The notes: generated by a model from the letters alone, not told the origin. A DNA stretch of 64,000 nt from DTKD01 sp050948905 (GCA_050948905.1 JBMNES010000001.1:2356001-2420000); one strand, 5' to 3'; positions 39,513 to 48,946 are shown, counted from the first letter of the stretch. A program made the numbers and translations.

Positions 39513-42500
39513 CTAGCTTACTTTTACATCCACAGTCGCTGTCGATGAGTTGCCCGCAGTGTCGATTGCCTGCACTTCGACCTTGTGGGCGCCTTCAGTT
39601 AGTTTGGATGTAGTAATGGTAAAGCTCTCCGCAGGCCCTGCGAACATTCCGCTGTCCGCAGATGCCGCCGCCCAGTCTCCTCCATCTACCCTGTACTGGA
39701 CTCCTGCTATCTCAACAAGGCCGCTGGTGGCCGTGCCGGTGATAGTTGCAGTAGAAGCGCCCTTCACAGTCATCGTCTTGCGGCCGAGTTTCAATTCAGG
39801 CCCCTTGTTACAAATCGTGAACGGGTCGGAGATGATCGTGTCGGTCAGGGAATCATCTGCGTTGCTGGGTTTGTCGCTGGCGACCACTTTAATTACATAC
39901 GTGCCATCCTCAACCTCAGCAGTGTTCCAATTGTGCGACGTGCTTGTCGAGGAGGCAGCCGGCTTGGTAGTGGCGCTAATGCCAGGATCAGGCTTAGACG
40001 GATCCACCGTGAACATTTTCTTCATGTCTTTAGGCACATCCGAAGTCTTTTCCAGCTCAGAGCTGATCTTTTCCCTGATTTCGCTTGCCGATTTTGTCTC
40101 TGTGTCGGCCCCGCTCAACGCGCCGACCAGCGTTTTCCACGATTTTCCTCCATCTTTTGAGTAAAACACGTCGTAGCTGAGTTTGTCCTTATCAGGATCG
40201 GTGCCAACCCATTTTATAGTCTGTTTGCCCGCCCAGACCTCGCCGCCAAGCGGGGCTGTCAACTTCACCGTGGGCTGCTGGTTCGGGGTGAGATAGGTTA
40301 TCGAAACAGCGGCGACGCGAGGCGACACATCGAGCTTGTTGGTGGACAGACTAATTTTATACTGAATGTATCTTCCGGGCGCACTCTTTATGACCTCGCC
40401 TTTGGAGTCTTTGCACGGCTCCGACCAATCGGTCCACGTATCGTCCGGATTCTCGACATTGCCGGTCCTTGTCCTGATTTCGATTGAGGTACCCTCAGGG
40501 GCATCCTCAACCCACTTGATCCTGCCCCATTTCGATATCATCTTAGCATCGTGTATGGGGGATTCGTAGGTGCCCTTAATATCACAGCACTTGCTGGTAT
40601 ATACCGAGCCGATATTGCCCGTGCCCGCATATATCTGCTTAGCCTCTTCATTCATAGCCAGAGACAAGTAGGTGACTTTATCGTTCGATGAATCAAGTTG
40701 AATAACGCTATCGTCCGGAGTGATCTTCACCAGGTTGCTGTTCGAAACCGCGTAAATGTTATTCTGAGAATCGCTGATCATAGACAAAACGCGATTGGCC
40801 TTTGAATACACAGTCTTGGAGCGCCCATCTGGTGAGATTTTGTAAATCACGCCCTTCGGAGATGTGCCAGCATAAGCATTGCCGTCGCCATCGGCCACAA
40901 CCGCCGTAATTGAATCCTCCGGCGCGTCGAATATCGCCTGCACATTGCCGTTTCTCGATGCGCGGTAGACGACTCCATTGATGCCGGTGCCGATCAACAA
41001 AGAGCCGTGCGGATCCCAGCTTAAGCTGAGTATCTGCTGCTCGTTTAGCTTAACAAATGGTATGCCTACGCCATCCGGCAGGATTTTATAGACGACCCCG
41101 GCATCCCCAACCCCTGCGTACAGATTCCCTTCCGGGTCAAGGGCCAGTGCCAGAACATATTTCTCCTCAGTCTGAAAGATCATTTTGCCCTTGCCATCAG
41201 GGCTAATCTTGAATATCTTCCCTTTCGGTGAGGTGCCGGCGTATATGTTACCGGCCGAGTCTCGAACGATCGAGTGAACCTCAAGCTCACCAGTCTCGTA
41301 AAAGACCGAGCTGTCTCCGGAATCGGTGATTTTATATATCTTGCCGGAGTCTCCCGTTCCGGCGTAAACACCATCTTTATCAGCAGCCAAACACCATACA
41401 AACTGTTCAGGCGTCTCGGCCAGCATCTTCAGAGTCGGAGCCAGCTCCAGCTTATTTTCGGTAGAGGCAGATACCCCGGCAAATGTCCCCATAGCGAAGT
41501 CAGCCTGCGACCGCTGTGTCCAGGTCTGCATCTGCCGAACCACCGTCTTAGCATTTGATGCGGGGGTGGACGAAGACTTCGAAGTATCGGAACTCTCGGT
41601 CGAACTTGACTCTTCCGAAGACTTTTTGTCGGCTTTATCCGTCGAAGATATATCGGCTGCAGATGTATCCGATGTGTCATCGTCGGAATCGTCCAGCAGA
41701 GATGCAACATCCTCAGCCGCATCCAGGCGAACACTGGCCGATTTAGAGCTCAGGTCATAACTGAAATCAGTCAATCCCAACGAGTCTGTGCTGCCAAAGG
41801 AGGACAGACTGTCAGAACTCGAATCCGAACTGATGCTGGACAAATCGCTCTTAGGCGCGGGTTTGCCCTCTTTGAGGCTCTTTTTCTTTACATCAATCAT
41901 CAGCCGTGCGGTGCCGTAGATAATGGAGTCGTTGGCATAGACTTCCTTTACCTCTTCGCGTTCCATTTTAAGGCCGGAGTTGCGTGACGATCTCATAACG
42001 TCCGCAATCGAACTAGGCAGCCCCGCCAGCTTCTCTCCGGCGATATTCATCGCAGTTCCTCTCATCAGCAATTGTACAACCACTTCGTTGTTCTTCTCGC
42101 GTTCGAGGTATTTGGAGATAAGCTGCTGGACGTTGTCTGCAGTAGCTGTCGATGATCCGCCCGGCATCAACAACGACGACGTAATATCATCATCGTCATC
42201 ATCAGAGCCGCCACTCGTCAGCGCGGAGGCTGTCAATAGTGATCCTGCAGGAGTCGCGCCGCCACGCACCATAAGCGTGACCTTGCCATTGGCCGCTGTG
42301 GCAGGGATTTTAACCTTATATATTTTAGTGACGCGCGGAGCCTTATACGGCCGCAGCACTACCCCAACATCGACCGTTTCCCCAGGTTCAAACTCACTTT
42401 TCTTTACAAATATTCGGTCAATGGTGGCGGTGTTCCGCTTATCTGCAATACGCACTTTAATGTCAACGGCGTGTACGTCTAATGGATGAAATCTATTAGC

Positions 42501-43799
42501 GCTCAGAATCTGCAACAGCGAGGAGATATCCATCGCAGCCGACATATCCACTGCAACCGGGTCAAAGAACACATTAGACCGGGAAATCTTGCCGACCTGA
42601 TCCGCCATTACGCTGTAGCTGACTTCTGCGGTAGCATCCCCAGGGGTGGGGTGCATATCGTAGATGGCTTCGTTAGTAACCAGAGTAATCAGTCGAGGCG
42701 CGAGCATAGGATGATTGATGACTTTTACGTGATACACACGATCGCGCTTAAACGATTCGTCGTTCACGCTGATAGTCACAGGAATCGTCTTCGGAGTAGT
42801 CCCTATTGCGCCTGCGATACACCACGGCCTGTCCTGGAAAATGCGTCCCACCGTCTTAGTGGCGAATCCGAGTTTGGTGGAGACCGCATAGCTCGATATT
42901 ACGTCCGTGATATAAGCGGCGGTCATCGGAGCATCCACTGCGCCCACTCCCAGCATCGGGTGACCGAATGCGAGTATCTTCCCGCCTCGGTTATATGTTA
43001 CCGTGCCTATGCCAGTAAGGTCGATGTCACCGGAGGCAAGCGACATACCGACAGCCGCTCCCGGTTTGAGGGAAGTGTCTACATTTGCGTTAGGGTTAGA
43101 TCCGCCGCCTCCGGGGCCGGCGATGGGCCGAATATTAAACGGCCGCAAGATATCCGCCAATCTATCGACTCCACGAGCCGAAATCCCGCTCACCATCATA
43201 GTTGTCATAAGCGGTTGCATATACAAAGTGCCGTTATCAATACCCTTGATCCTGCTGCCGGGCGGGTCAATCCCGACTTTATTTACAGTTTTGCCGTCTA
43301 TGGTGATCGGCTCCGGGAGAGATTGCGTGCTGGAATATCCTGTCGCGTGCTTCGGCAGGTTGGGGTCCCAAGCTTCAAGCATATCGGCGATAGGGGTCAC
43401 CATTCCGACCGGCTCTTTGGCGAATTGTGAGCCATAGCTGATCGCGCCTATCAACTTGCCGTTAATATAGACCGGGCTTCCGCTCATTCCGCTCATAATG
43501 CCGGTTTCGCGAGTGGTGATAGGCCCGCCACCCACTCGCACCATTATCAAATCGCGGCCAGTGTTCATTTTCTCCAGCACACCCAGCACCAACACATCGA
43601 ACTTCTCGATCTTAGTGCCGTGAAACACCGTCAAGCCATAGCCGCGCATCCCTCGTTTTACTTCGGACACGGGCATAATATTCTTCGCGTCAATGGCAGA
43701 AACTTCCGGCCAGGGGGCCGCGAAGGTGGTAGTTGCCACAAAAATTAAGACGGACGCCGACGCCACGATAAGTGCGATCGATTTGCGGAAGTTGATCAA
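39513..43799 (-). CDS. Large secreted SpoIVB-type (S55) protease-domain protein with a beta-propeller
   Basis: Exported 1428-residue protein. TTG 43799 is the start because GGAGG lies seven bases upstream and a signal peptide follows at once (KSIALIVASASVLIFVATT). Residues about 30-330 match the S55 peptidase family: GIMSGMSGSPVYINGKLIG with the presumed catalytic Ser at about 108, and GIGTVTYNRGGKILAFGHPM with His at about 280. Their order is reversed relative to SpoIVB. After a beta-rich segment and a Ser/Asp-rich linker come repeats of the type AGTGDSGKIYKI and AGTSPKGVIYKI, which suggest a six- to seven-bladed propeller. Then follow a domain of the Y-x-W-T-D type, a fibronectin-like stretch (YDVFYSKDGGKSW), and C-terminal Ig-like strands (GVQYRVDGGDW). 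It has its own promoter and terminator. Confidence 0.82.
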   Translation of the reverse strand: MINFRKSIALIVASASVLIFVATTTFAAPWPEVSAIDAKNIMPVSEVKRGMRGYGLTVFHGTKIEKFDVLVLGVLEKMNTGRDLIMVRVGGGPITTRETGIMSGMSGSPVYINGKLIGAISYGSQFAKEPVGMVTPIADMLEAWDPNLPKHATGYSSTQSLPEPITIDGKTVNKVGIDPPGSRIKGIDNGTLYMQPLMTTMMVSGISARGVDRLADILRPFNIRPIAGPGGGGSNPNANVDTSLKPGAAVGMSLASGDIDLTGIGTVTYNRGGKILAFGHPMLGVGAVDAPMTAAYITDVISSYAVSTKLGFATKTVGRIFQDRPWCIAGAIGTTPKTIPVTISVNDESFKRDRVYHVKVINHPMLAPRLITLVTNEAIYDMHPTPGDATAEVSYSVMADQVGKISRSNVFFDPVAVDMSAAMDISSLLQILSANRFHPLDVHAVDIKVRIADKRNTATIDRIFVKKSEFEPGETVDVGVVLRPYKAPRVTKIYKVKIPATAANGKVTLMVRGGATPAGSLLTASALTSGGSDDDDDDITSSLLMPGGSSTATADNVQQLISKYLEREKNNEVVVQLLMRGTAMNIAGEKLAGLPSSIADVMRSSRNSGLKMEREEVKEVYANDSIIYGTARLMIDVKKKSLKEGKPAPKSDLSSISSDSSSDSLSSFGSTDSLGLTDFSYDLSSKSASVRLDAAEDVASLLDDSDDDTSDTSAADISSTDKADKKSSEESSSTESSDTSKSSSTPASNAKTVVRQMQTWTQRSQADFAMGTFAGVSASTENKLELAPTLKMLAETPEQFVWCLAADKDGVYAGTGDSGKIYKITDSGDSSVFYETGELEVHSIVRDSAGNIYAGTSPKGKIFKISPDGKGKMIFQTEEKYVLALALDPEGNLYAGVGDAGVVYKILPDGVGIPFVKLNEQQILSLSWDPHGSLLIGTGINGVVYRASRNGNVQAIFDAPEDSITAVVADGDGNAYAGTSPKGVIYKISPDGRSKTVYSKANRVLSMISDSQNNIYAVSNSNLVKITPDDSVIQLDSSNDKVTYLSLAMNEEAKQIYAGTGNIGSVYTSKCCDIKGTYESPIHDAKMISKWGRIKWVEDAPEGTSIEIRTRTGNVENPDDTWTDWSEPCKDSKGEVIKSAPGRYIQYKISLSTNKLDVSPRVAAVSITYLTPNQQPTVKLTAPLGGEVWAGKQTIKWVGTDPDKDKLSYDVFYSKDGGKSWKTLVGALSGADTETKSASEIREKISSELEKTSDVPKDMKKMFTVDPSKPDPGISATTKPAASSTSTSHNWNTAEVEDGTYVIKVVASDKPSNADDSLTDTIISDPFTICNKGPELKLGRKTMTVKGASTATITGTATSGLVEIAGVQYRVDGGDWAAASADSGMFAGPAESFTITTSKLTEGAHKVEVQAIDTAGNSSTATVDVKVS

Positions 43800-43819
43800 G
43801 CTGGTTCCTCCGAAACGCC

Positions 43820-43850
43820 AAAAAGCGGGCAATCTTACAAGGGTTGCCCG
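43820..43850 (-). promoter_or_regulatory. Hairpin plus U run in the leader of the S55/propeller gene
   Basis: On the minus strand CGGGCAA (43850-43844) pairs with TTGCCCG (43832-43826) around an 11-base loop, followed by five T. It starts about four bases after the predicted transcription start and ends nine bases before the GGAGG. It could stabilise the 5' end or act as a weak attenuator. Confidence 0.5.
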
Positions 43851-43860
43851 GATAGGCATA

Positions 43861-43889
43861 ATACTATCACTTCAACTGTTCTGGGTCAA
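43861..43889 (-). promoter_or_regulatory. Promoter of the S55/propeller gene
   Basis: Minus strand TTGACC (43889-43884) and TAGTAT (43866-43861), spacer 17 bases. Confidence 0.7.
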
Positions 43890-43930
43890 TGAATTAAGGC
43901 TGCACCGGCGATATACCGTACACACGTCGT

Positions 43931-43952
43931 CAGAGCTTGTTTGAAAGCTCTG
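43931..43952. promoter_or_regulatory. Perfect hairpin CAGAGCTT..AAGCTCTG between divergent genes
   Basis: Eight-base perfect stem with loop GTTTGA, lying between the promoters of the S55 gene (minus) and the transaldolase-like gene (plus). There is no T run on either side, so a regulator site is more likely than a terminator. Confidence 0.4.
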
Positions 43953-44046
43953 CGCATTTACGATTGAATTTTCCAATTCGCCTCAGCCTCACCTATCCTA
44001 CTTACGCATACACAACTAAAACGGTTTCCGATAAATCAGCTTTTAG

Positions 44047-44075
44047 TTGACGATGAGTGCAGCCCACACTACAAT
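44047..44075 (+). promoter_or_regulatory. Promoter of the transaldolase-like gene
   Basis: TTGACG (44047-44052) and TACAAT (44070-44075), spacer 17 bases. Transcription would begin near 44082. Confidence 0.75.
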
Positions 44076-44146
44076 ATGGCGTGTATCCGGCCGTTGCAGG
44101 TCGATAGATGCCAAAAACACTACTATTATTCCTTACGGAGAATGTT

Positions 44147-46129
44147 ATGCCATCCGCAAATGTCGAAGCAATACTAAATCTTGTTATGGATGCCGATGAG
44201 CGTACTGCCGGGATGATGCCCGGTTGGGATATCGAATTAGCTCGGCAGAAAATGCTGTTTTTGACCACTCCGAACGATTTCGCCGTCGACTTTTCCGATG
44301 TGGGCAGGGCGCTGGATGCCAAATTCGAAGCCAGCGGCCTTGATATGCGAGTCAGGATACTGTCATTTATGCTTGGTCTGGCGGAGTCGTTGATATCGCC
44401 TGTAGAGGTGGATCACAACCTTCGGGCAAAACGCCTGCACGGCGATGCGATATTCTCCGCCGAGACTGTGAATATCATATCTGGCAAGGCGATCGAACTC
44501 GTGCAAAAGTGGTCGGAGTCGGACACTGACGCTTCTGACAAGGTTATGGCTCAAATCAAGCTCGAAGACATCGCTGCAAACAAAGGCGACAACCTGTTTG
44601 CAGCCTGGGCACGCAAGTGGCAAGCGGAAAACGACATCGATCCCTATGAGAACCCCAGCACTTATATAGCCTGCTTCTGTGCTCTATACCTGCCTGGGGC
44701 CTACTACCCCGATCTCTACTTCGCCAGAGAAGAAGGCAAAACTCGAACCCAGTTCTTTAACGATTATGGCATGCAGGCCGTCAGATGCCGCAGAATGGGT
44801 AGTCTGGGCGGCACAACCAACCCTGCCATTGCCGTGCTTGGCGAGGACGACCTCTCCGGCAAGGGCAACATTTGGGGCCAGGAAGCTACGGATTATATCA
44901 CCCAGTTCCCTAATAAGTGGCACGAGGTTCGAAAGATTATCGCCGAGGAGCAGATCAGCAAAAACGAGACCGACGATTGGGGTGCGGTGAAGTTCACCGA
45001 ATGGGTGGTTGTCGATGCTATGCTCGGTCTGCGCTCGATATTTCTGCTGCGCGGTTTGGGTCGGGTGGCGTTCCAGCTTCGACCGGACTGGCACAACGAC
45101 GAAAAGAAGCTTACCTATGCGGGTGGTGAGATATTCAAAATCCTGTGCGCTCGTGTGAAGCTCTTCGACGACATCCTGCTTGACGGAGCCGACCCGATCT
45201 ACACCCAGGCGGCCGCACAGCGCATCGGCAAGGCCAACAATCACTTCAAAATCGCCTGCACAGGCCAGGCGGCACTCAATACAATTCGCAGCTTTAATGC
45301 AGGTTACTCGGAAGCCTACCCCGACGCAGTCTCTGAGCGGATGTTCACAAATGTCACTCTGAGCTATGAAGTGCCGCAGATGTATGCCGCGTCTATGGCA
45401 ACTGAAAACGGCATTCGAGACTATGAGAGACGCACCGGCGAGACTGTCGACGACGGCGAGGGCGGGTCTGTGGTGACCAGTATGATCGGCCGTTTTAATG
45501 ACGCCATTCGGGACTATCGCGTAAGGGTGCTGCTCGATGCCGTCAAAACAGACATCGACCCCAGCTCGGTCAAGAAATTGACCGATGAGAGGCTGAACTA
45601 CCCAGGGTTCATAGCCGACCTCAACGCAAAGGGGATCGAGTTCTACCCTGAATATGAAGAAGACGCCATCGATCGCGCCGGCACTCTTTGCACCAAGCGC
45701 GTAATGATGCTTCTGGAGAACCCAACTGACGGCAGATTGCCTGTCAGGCCGCGTATTCTCACCGCCTCTAAACGCAACTTCTTCCAGAACACCGAGTTGC
45801 TCGACGTGCCATTCTCGACGGACTTCGGCAACATCCAGCGAATGTACCTCGACGTGATGCCTCTAAAAATTGAGGACTGGAAGACCATCTACGATGACAT
45901 GGGCGACGACGGCTACCCTGTCGAAGGCAGTATCTGGGCACAGCGACACAATACCCTGAGCCGAATCTGGCCGGATTGGAAAAAAGTCTTTGATTCTCCG
46001 GATGGCGTCGAAGTATCCGAGTATGAGACCGCGATTTACGTCGCACCTACCCTCAAACAATTCATCGGGATGTGGGAAGATAACGTCTCCAGAGCGAAAG
46101 CCGCTGCACAGAGGCTAAAACGACCTTAA
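44147..46129 (+). CDS. Transaldolase-family protein of unusual size (660 residues)
   Basis: Probable aldolase related to transaldolase, about twice the normal length. ATG 44147 has GGAG six bases upstream; an earlier ATG at 44108 has only AGG and adds 13 residues. The segment MGSLGGTTNPAIAVL matches the transaldolase TTNPSL motif. NNHFKIACTGQAAL fits the strand with the Schiff-base lysine (K368 here). MFTNVTLSYEVPQMYAASMATENG matches the next conserved strand, usually N-x-TL-x-FS-x-x-QA. These are about 145 residues apart, close to the family spacing plus an insert. The first 200 and last 200 residues have no counterpart in classical transaldolase, apart from helical content. Substrates may be sugar phosphates. 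It has a promoter and a terminator-like hairpin. Confidence 0.72.
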   Translation: MPSANVEAILNLVMDADERTAGMMPGWDIELARQKMLFLTTPNDFAVDFSDVGRALDAKFEASGLDMRVRILSFMLGLAESLISPVEVDHNLRAKRLHGDAIFSAETVNIISGKAIELVQKWSESDTDASDKVMAQIKLEDIAANKGDNLFAAWARKWQAENDIDPYENPSTYIACFCALYLPGAYYPDLYFAREEGKTRTQFFNDYGMQAVRCRRMGSLGGTTNPAIAVLGEDDLSGKGNIWGQEATDYITQFPNKWHEVRKIIAEEQISKNETDDWGAVKFTEWVVVDAMLGLRSIFLLRGLGRVAFQLRPDWHNDEKKLTYAGGEIFKILCARVKLFDDILLDGADPIYTQAAAQRIGKANNHFKIACTGQAALNTIRSFNAGYSEAYPDAVSERMFTNVTLSYEVPQMYAASMATENGIRDYERRTGETVDDGEGGSVVTSMIGRFNDAIRDYRVRVLLDAVKTDIDPSSVKKLTDERLNYPGFIADLNAKGIEFYPEYEEDAIDRAGTLCTKRVMMLLENPTDGRLPVRPRILTASKRNFFQNTELLDVPFSTDFGNIQRMYLDVMPLKIEDWKTIYDDMGDDGYPVEGSIWAQRHNTLSRIWPDWKKVFDSPDGVEVSEYETAIYVAPTLKQFIGMWEDNVSRAKAAAQRLKRP

Positions 46130-46160
46130 TTACCGAATTGCAAGACAACACTAACACGAT

Positions 46161-46187
46161 GGGGACGGAACAGGCTGTTTCGTCCCC
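46161..46187 (+). terminator. Terminator-like hairpin after the transaldolase-like gene
   Basis: GGGGACGGAACA (46161-46172) pairs with TGTTTCGTCCCC (46176-46187), 12 pairs including one G:T, around a three-base loop. Only a weak T-rich tail follows, so termination may be partial. Confidence 0.65.
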
Positions 46188-46243
46188 GTTCTGCGTTTGA
46201 CTCGCCTGGCAAATGGGAATGAGTTACTTGTATTAGCAAGGCA

Positions 46244-46273
46244 CTTGACAATATAACACTCAAGTGTTACACT
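46244..46273 (+). promoter_or_regulatory. clpB promoter with a HAIR-like (HspR) operator
   Basis: The promoter is TTGACA (46245-46250) and TACACT (46268-46273), spacer 17 bases. Overlapping it, CTTGACA at 46244-46250, seven bases, and ACTCAAG at 46258-46264 match the HAIR operator of the heat-shock repressor HspR (CTTGAGT-N7-ACTCAAG) in 12 of 14 positions, with the right arm exact. A second dyad, TAACACT-CA-AGTGTTA, lies at 46254-46269. HspR is known to repress clpB and dnaK in actinobacteria and some other phyla. Confidence 0.75.
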
Positions 46274-46315
46274 ATTGCTATTATTAAATCATCGTAGCCC
46301 TATGAGGTGATTAAT

Positions 46316-48946
46316 ATGAGAATGGACAAGCTCACCATAAAAGCCCAGGACGCTATCCAGGACGCACAGCACATCGCAGAGGAACACCGGCAACAGCAGA
46401 TAGATCCGGAACATCTGTTGCTGGCTTTGCTGCAGCAGGAGGGTGGGGTAGTCGGGCCGATTCTGCAGAAACTGGGCATCAACCCGCCTGTACTCATAGG
46501 CCAGGTCACATCTGAGATAGATAGAATGCCCAAAGTTTCCGGCCCTACGGGAGTGCAGGTCGGTCCCAGGCTCGGCCGAGCGTTCGAAGCTGCCGCACAG
46601 GAGGCCGAGCGACTTAAAGACGAGTATATCAGCACCGAACATCTTCTAATTGGCATCGCATCAGAAGGCGGCGCTGCCGGCAAACTGCTCGCAACTTCCG
46701 GCGCAACGCGAGATGCGATTTATTCCGCGATGGCAGAAGTTCGGGGCACACAGAGGGTGACGGACCAAAATCCGGAAGATAAATATCAAGCGCTGGAGAA
46801 ATATGGACGCGATTTGACAGGGGATGCCAGTAAGGGTCGGCTTGACCCGGTAATCGGCCGCGATGAGGAGATACGTCGAGTAATTCAAGTCCTGTCGCGT
46901 CGGACAAAAAACAACCCTGTTCTCATAGGTGAACCAGGTGTCGGTAAGACGGCGATTGTCGAAGGCCTTGCTCAGCGGGTAATTAGCGGGGACATACCAG
47001 AATCCCTTAAAAATAAACGGGTAATCGCTCTTGATCTGGGCGGCTTGGTGGCAGGCACCAAATACCGCGGTGAGTTCGAGGACAGGCTGAAAGCGGTCTT
47101 GAAGGAGATTCAGGACTCCGAAGGTCAGATTATTCTCTTCATCGACGAATTGCACACCATAGTCGGCGCGGGTGGGGCGGAAGGCGCGGTCGATGCTGCT
47201 AATCTGCTCAAACCGATGCTGGCTCGAGGTGAGTTGAAATGTGTGGGAGCAACCACTCTTGATGAATATCGAAAACACGTCGAAAAGGATGCTGCCCTGG
47301 AGCGCAGGTTCCAGCCTGTTATGGTTGAGCCGCCGTCGGTAGACGACACTGTCGCCATACTGCGCGGTTTAAAGGAACGCTACGAGGCACATCACGGCGT
47401 CCGTATAAAGGACTCAGCTCTCGTAAGCGCGGCGGCGTTATCAGATCGCTATATCACAGACCGATTTCTGCCGGATAAGGCGATAGACCTGATCGACGAG
47501 GCCGCATCTCGCCTTAGAATAGAAATCGACAGTATGCCCACCGAGATAGACGAGGTGGAGAGACGAATCCGCCAGCTTGAAATAGAACGCGAAGCTCTTA
47601 AAAAGGAGACGGACGAAGCGTGTATAAAGCGCCTCGAGAAATTGGAGCAGGAAGCTGCAGACCTTCGTGAAAAATCAGATGAGATGAAAGCTCACTGGCA
47701 GCTCGAGAAGGATGCGATCTCCCATATCAGGGACATCAAGCTGCAGTTGGAGCAGGCCAAAGGCGATGAGGTTGCTGCGGAGCGTTCCGGTGATCTGGCA
47801 CGGGCCGCCGAGCTTCGTCACGGCGTCATACCGGATATGGAGCGCGATCTTCAGACACACGATCAGAATCTGGCGCAACTACAGGCGAAAGTGAAGATGC
47901 TCAAAGAAGAGGTCGATGAGGAGGATATCGCCCATGTGGTCAGCAAATGGACAGGAATCCCGGTTACTAAACTCGTCGAAGGCGAAATCGAGAAACTGGT
48001 GAATATGGAACAGCGGTTGGAGGAGCGCGTCGTCGGTCAGGACCCGGCTGTGGTCGCAATCTCCAACGCCGTTCGCCGGGCACGCGCGGGATTGCAGGAC
48101 CCCAACAGACCAATCGGCAGCTTCATTTTCATGGGCCCGACGGGGGTTGGCAAAACCGAGCTGGCCCGTGCGCTTGCGGAGTTTCTGTTCGATGACGAAC
48201 GAGCGATGGTGCGCATCGACATGAGCGAGTTTATGGAGAAGCACTCCGTGGCCAGGATGATCGGAGCGCCTCCCGGATATGTCGGCTACGAAGAAGGCGG
48301 CTATCTGACCGAGCACGTTCGCCGAAGACCATATAGTGTGGTTCTCTTTGACGAGATCGAAAAGGCACACTCCGATGTGTTTAATATATTGTTGCAAATT
48401 CTCGAAGACGGCCGGCTCACCGACGGGCAGGGTCGCACGGTTGATTTCCGCAATGTTGTGATCATTATGACCAGCAACATCGGCTCGGAGATGATCCGCG
48501 AGCACAATATAGTCGGTTTCAGGCAGAGCATCGAAAGAAAGATCGAGCAGGAGGAGCTGTCTCGCAAAGTGATGGAGGCTTTGCGCTCTCAATTTCGGCC
48601 GGAGTTCTTGAACAGAGTCGATGAGATCGTGGTCTTCAATGCGCTTACCGAAAGTGACATCGAGAAGATTGTCGACATACAGATCGCGTATCTCAAAAAA
48701 CGTTTAGCGGGCAGGGATTTCGACCTCGAAATAACCGAAGCGGCCAAAAAATCCCTGGCCAGGCAGGGCTTCGATCCGGTCTATGGCGCGCGCCCACTCA
48801 AACGTGCCATACAACGCGAGATACAGGATAAACTGGCGATGGAGTTGCTGGAAGGCAAGTTCAAAGAAGGGGACAAGATCACGGTCGATGCAGATGCAGA
48901 CGGCCAGATAGTCTTCGAACGGCCGGAGGCAGCAGCCTCCATATAA
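46316..48946 (+). CDS. clpB: ClpB protein disaggregase
   Basis: Hsp100 ATPase that rescues aggregated proteins together with the DnaK system. ATG 46316 has GAGGTG six bases upstream. The 876-residue protein has the Clp N domain in two repeats (LTIKAQDAIQDAQHIAEEH and EAAAQEAERLKDEYISTEH). The first AAA+ domain has Walker A GEPGVGKT near residue 205. The long coiled-coil middle domain (about 410-530, Glu/Lys/Leu-rich) separates ClpB from ClpC and ClpA. The second AAA+ domain has GPTGVGKT near 607 and the pore motif GYVGYEEGG. There is no ClpP-binding loop to be seen. Its promoter carries a HAIR-like site, which predicts HspR control. A terminator follows at 49028. Confidence 0.97.
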   Translation: MRMDKLTIKAQDAIQDAQHIAEEHRQQQIDPEHLLLALLQQEGGVVGPILQKLGINPPVLIGQVTSEIDRMPKVSGPTGVQVGPRLGRAFEAAAQEAERLKDEYISTEHLLIGIASEGGAAGKLLATSGATRDAIYSAMAEVRGTQRVTDQNPEDKYQALEKYGRDLTGDASKGRLDPVIGRDEEIRRVIQVLSRRTKNNPVLIGEPGVGKTAIVEGLAQRVISGDIPESLKNKRVIALDLGGLVAGTKYRGEFEDRLKAVLKEIQDSEGQIILFIDELHTIVGAGGAEGAVDAANLLKPMLARGELKCVGATTLDEYRKHVEKDAALERRFQPVMVEPPSVDDTVAILRGLKERYEAHHGVRIKDSALVSAAALSDRYITDRFLPDKAIDLIDEAASRLRIEIDSMPTEIDEVERRIRQLEIEREALKKETDEACIKRLEKLEQEAADLREKSDEMKAHWQLEKDAISHIRDIKLQLEQAKGDEVAAERSGDLARAAELRHGVIPDMERDLQTHDQNLAQLQAKVKMLKEEVDEEDIAHVVSKWTGIPVTKLVEGEIEKLVNMEQRLEERVVGQDPAVVAISNAVRRARAGLQDPNRPIGSFIFMGPTGVGKTELARALAEFLFDDERAMVRIDMSEFMEKHSVARMIGAPPGYVGYEEGGYLTEHVRRRPYSVVLFDEIEKAHSDVFNILLQILEDGRLTDGQGRTVDFRNVVIIMTSNIGSEMIREHNIVGFRQSIERKIEQEELSRKVMEALRSQFRPEFLNRVDEIVVFNALTESDIEKIVDIQIAYLKKRLAGRDFDLEITEAAKKSLARQGFDPVYGARPLKRAIQREIQDKLAMELLEGKFKEGDKITVDADADGQIVFERPEAAASI

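Noticed and set aside
43800..43990. Riboswitch upstream of the S55/propeller gene
   Set aside because: The predicted transcript leader is only about 55 bases and holds a single simple hairpin, too small for the known riboswitch classes.
46316..48946. Reading the Hsp100 gene as clpC
   Set aside because: The middle domain is the long ClpB coiled coil, and the ClpP-binding loop is not seen.
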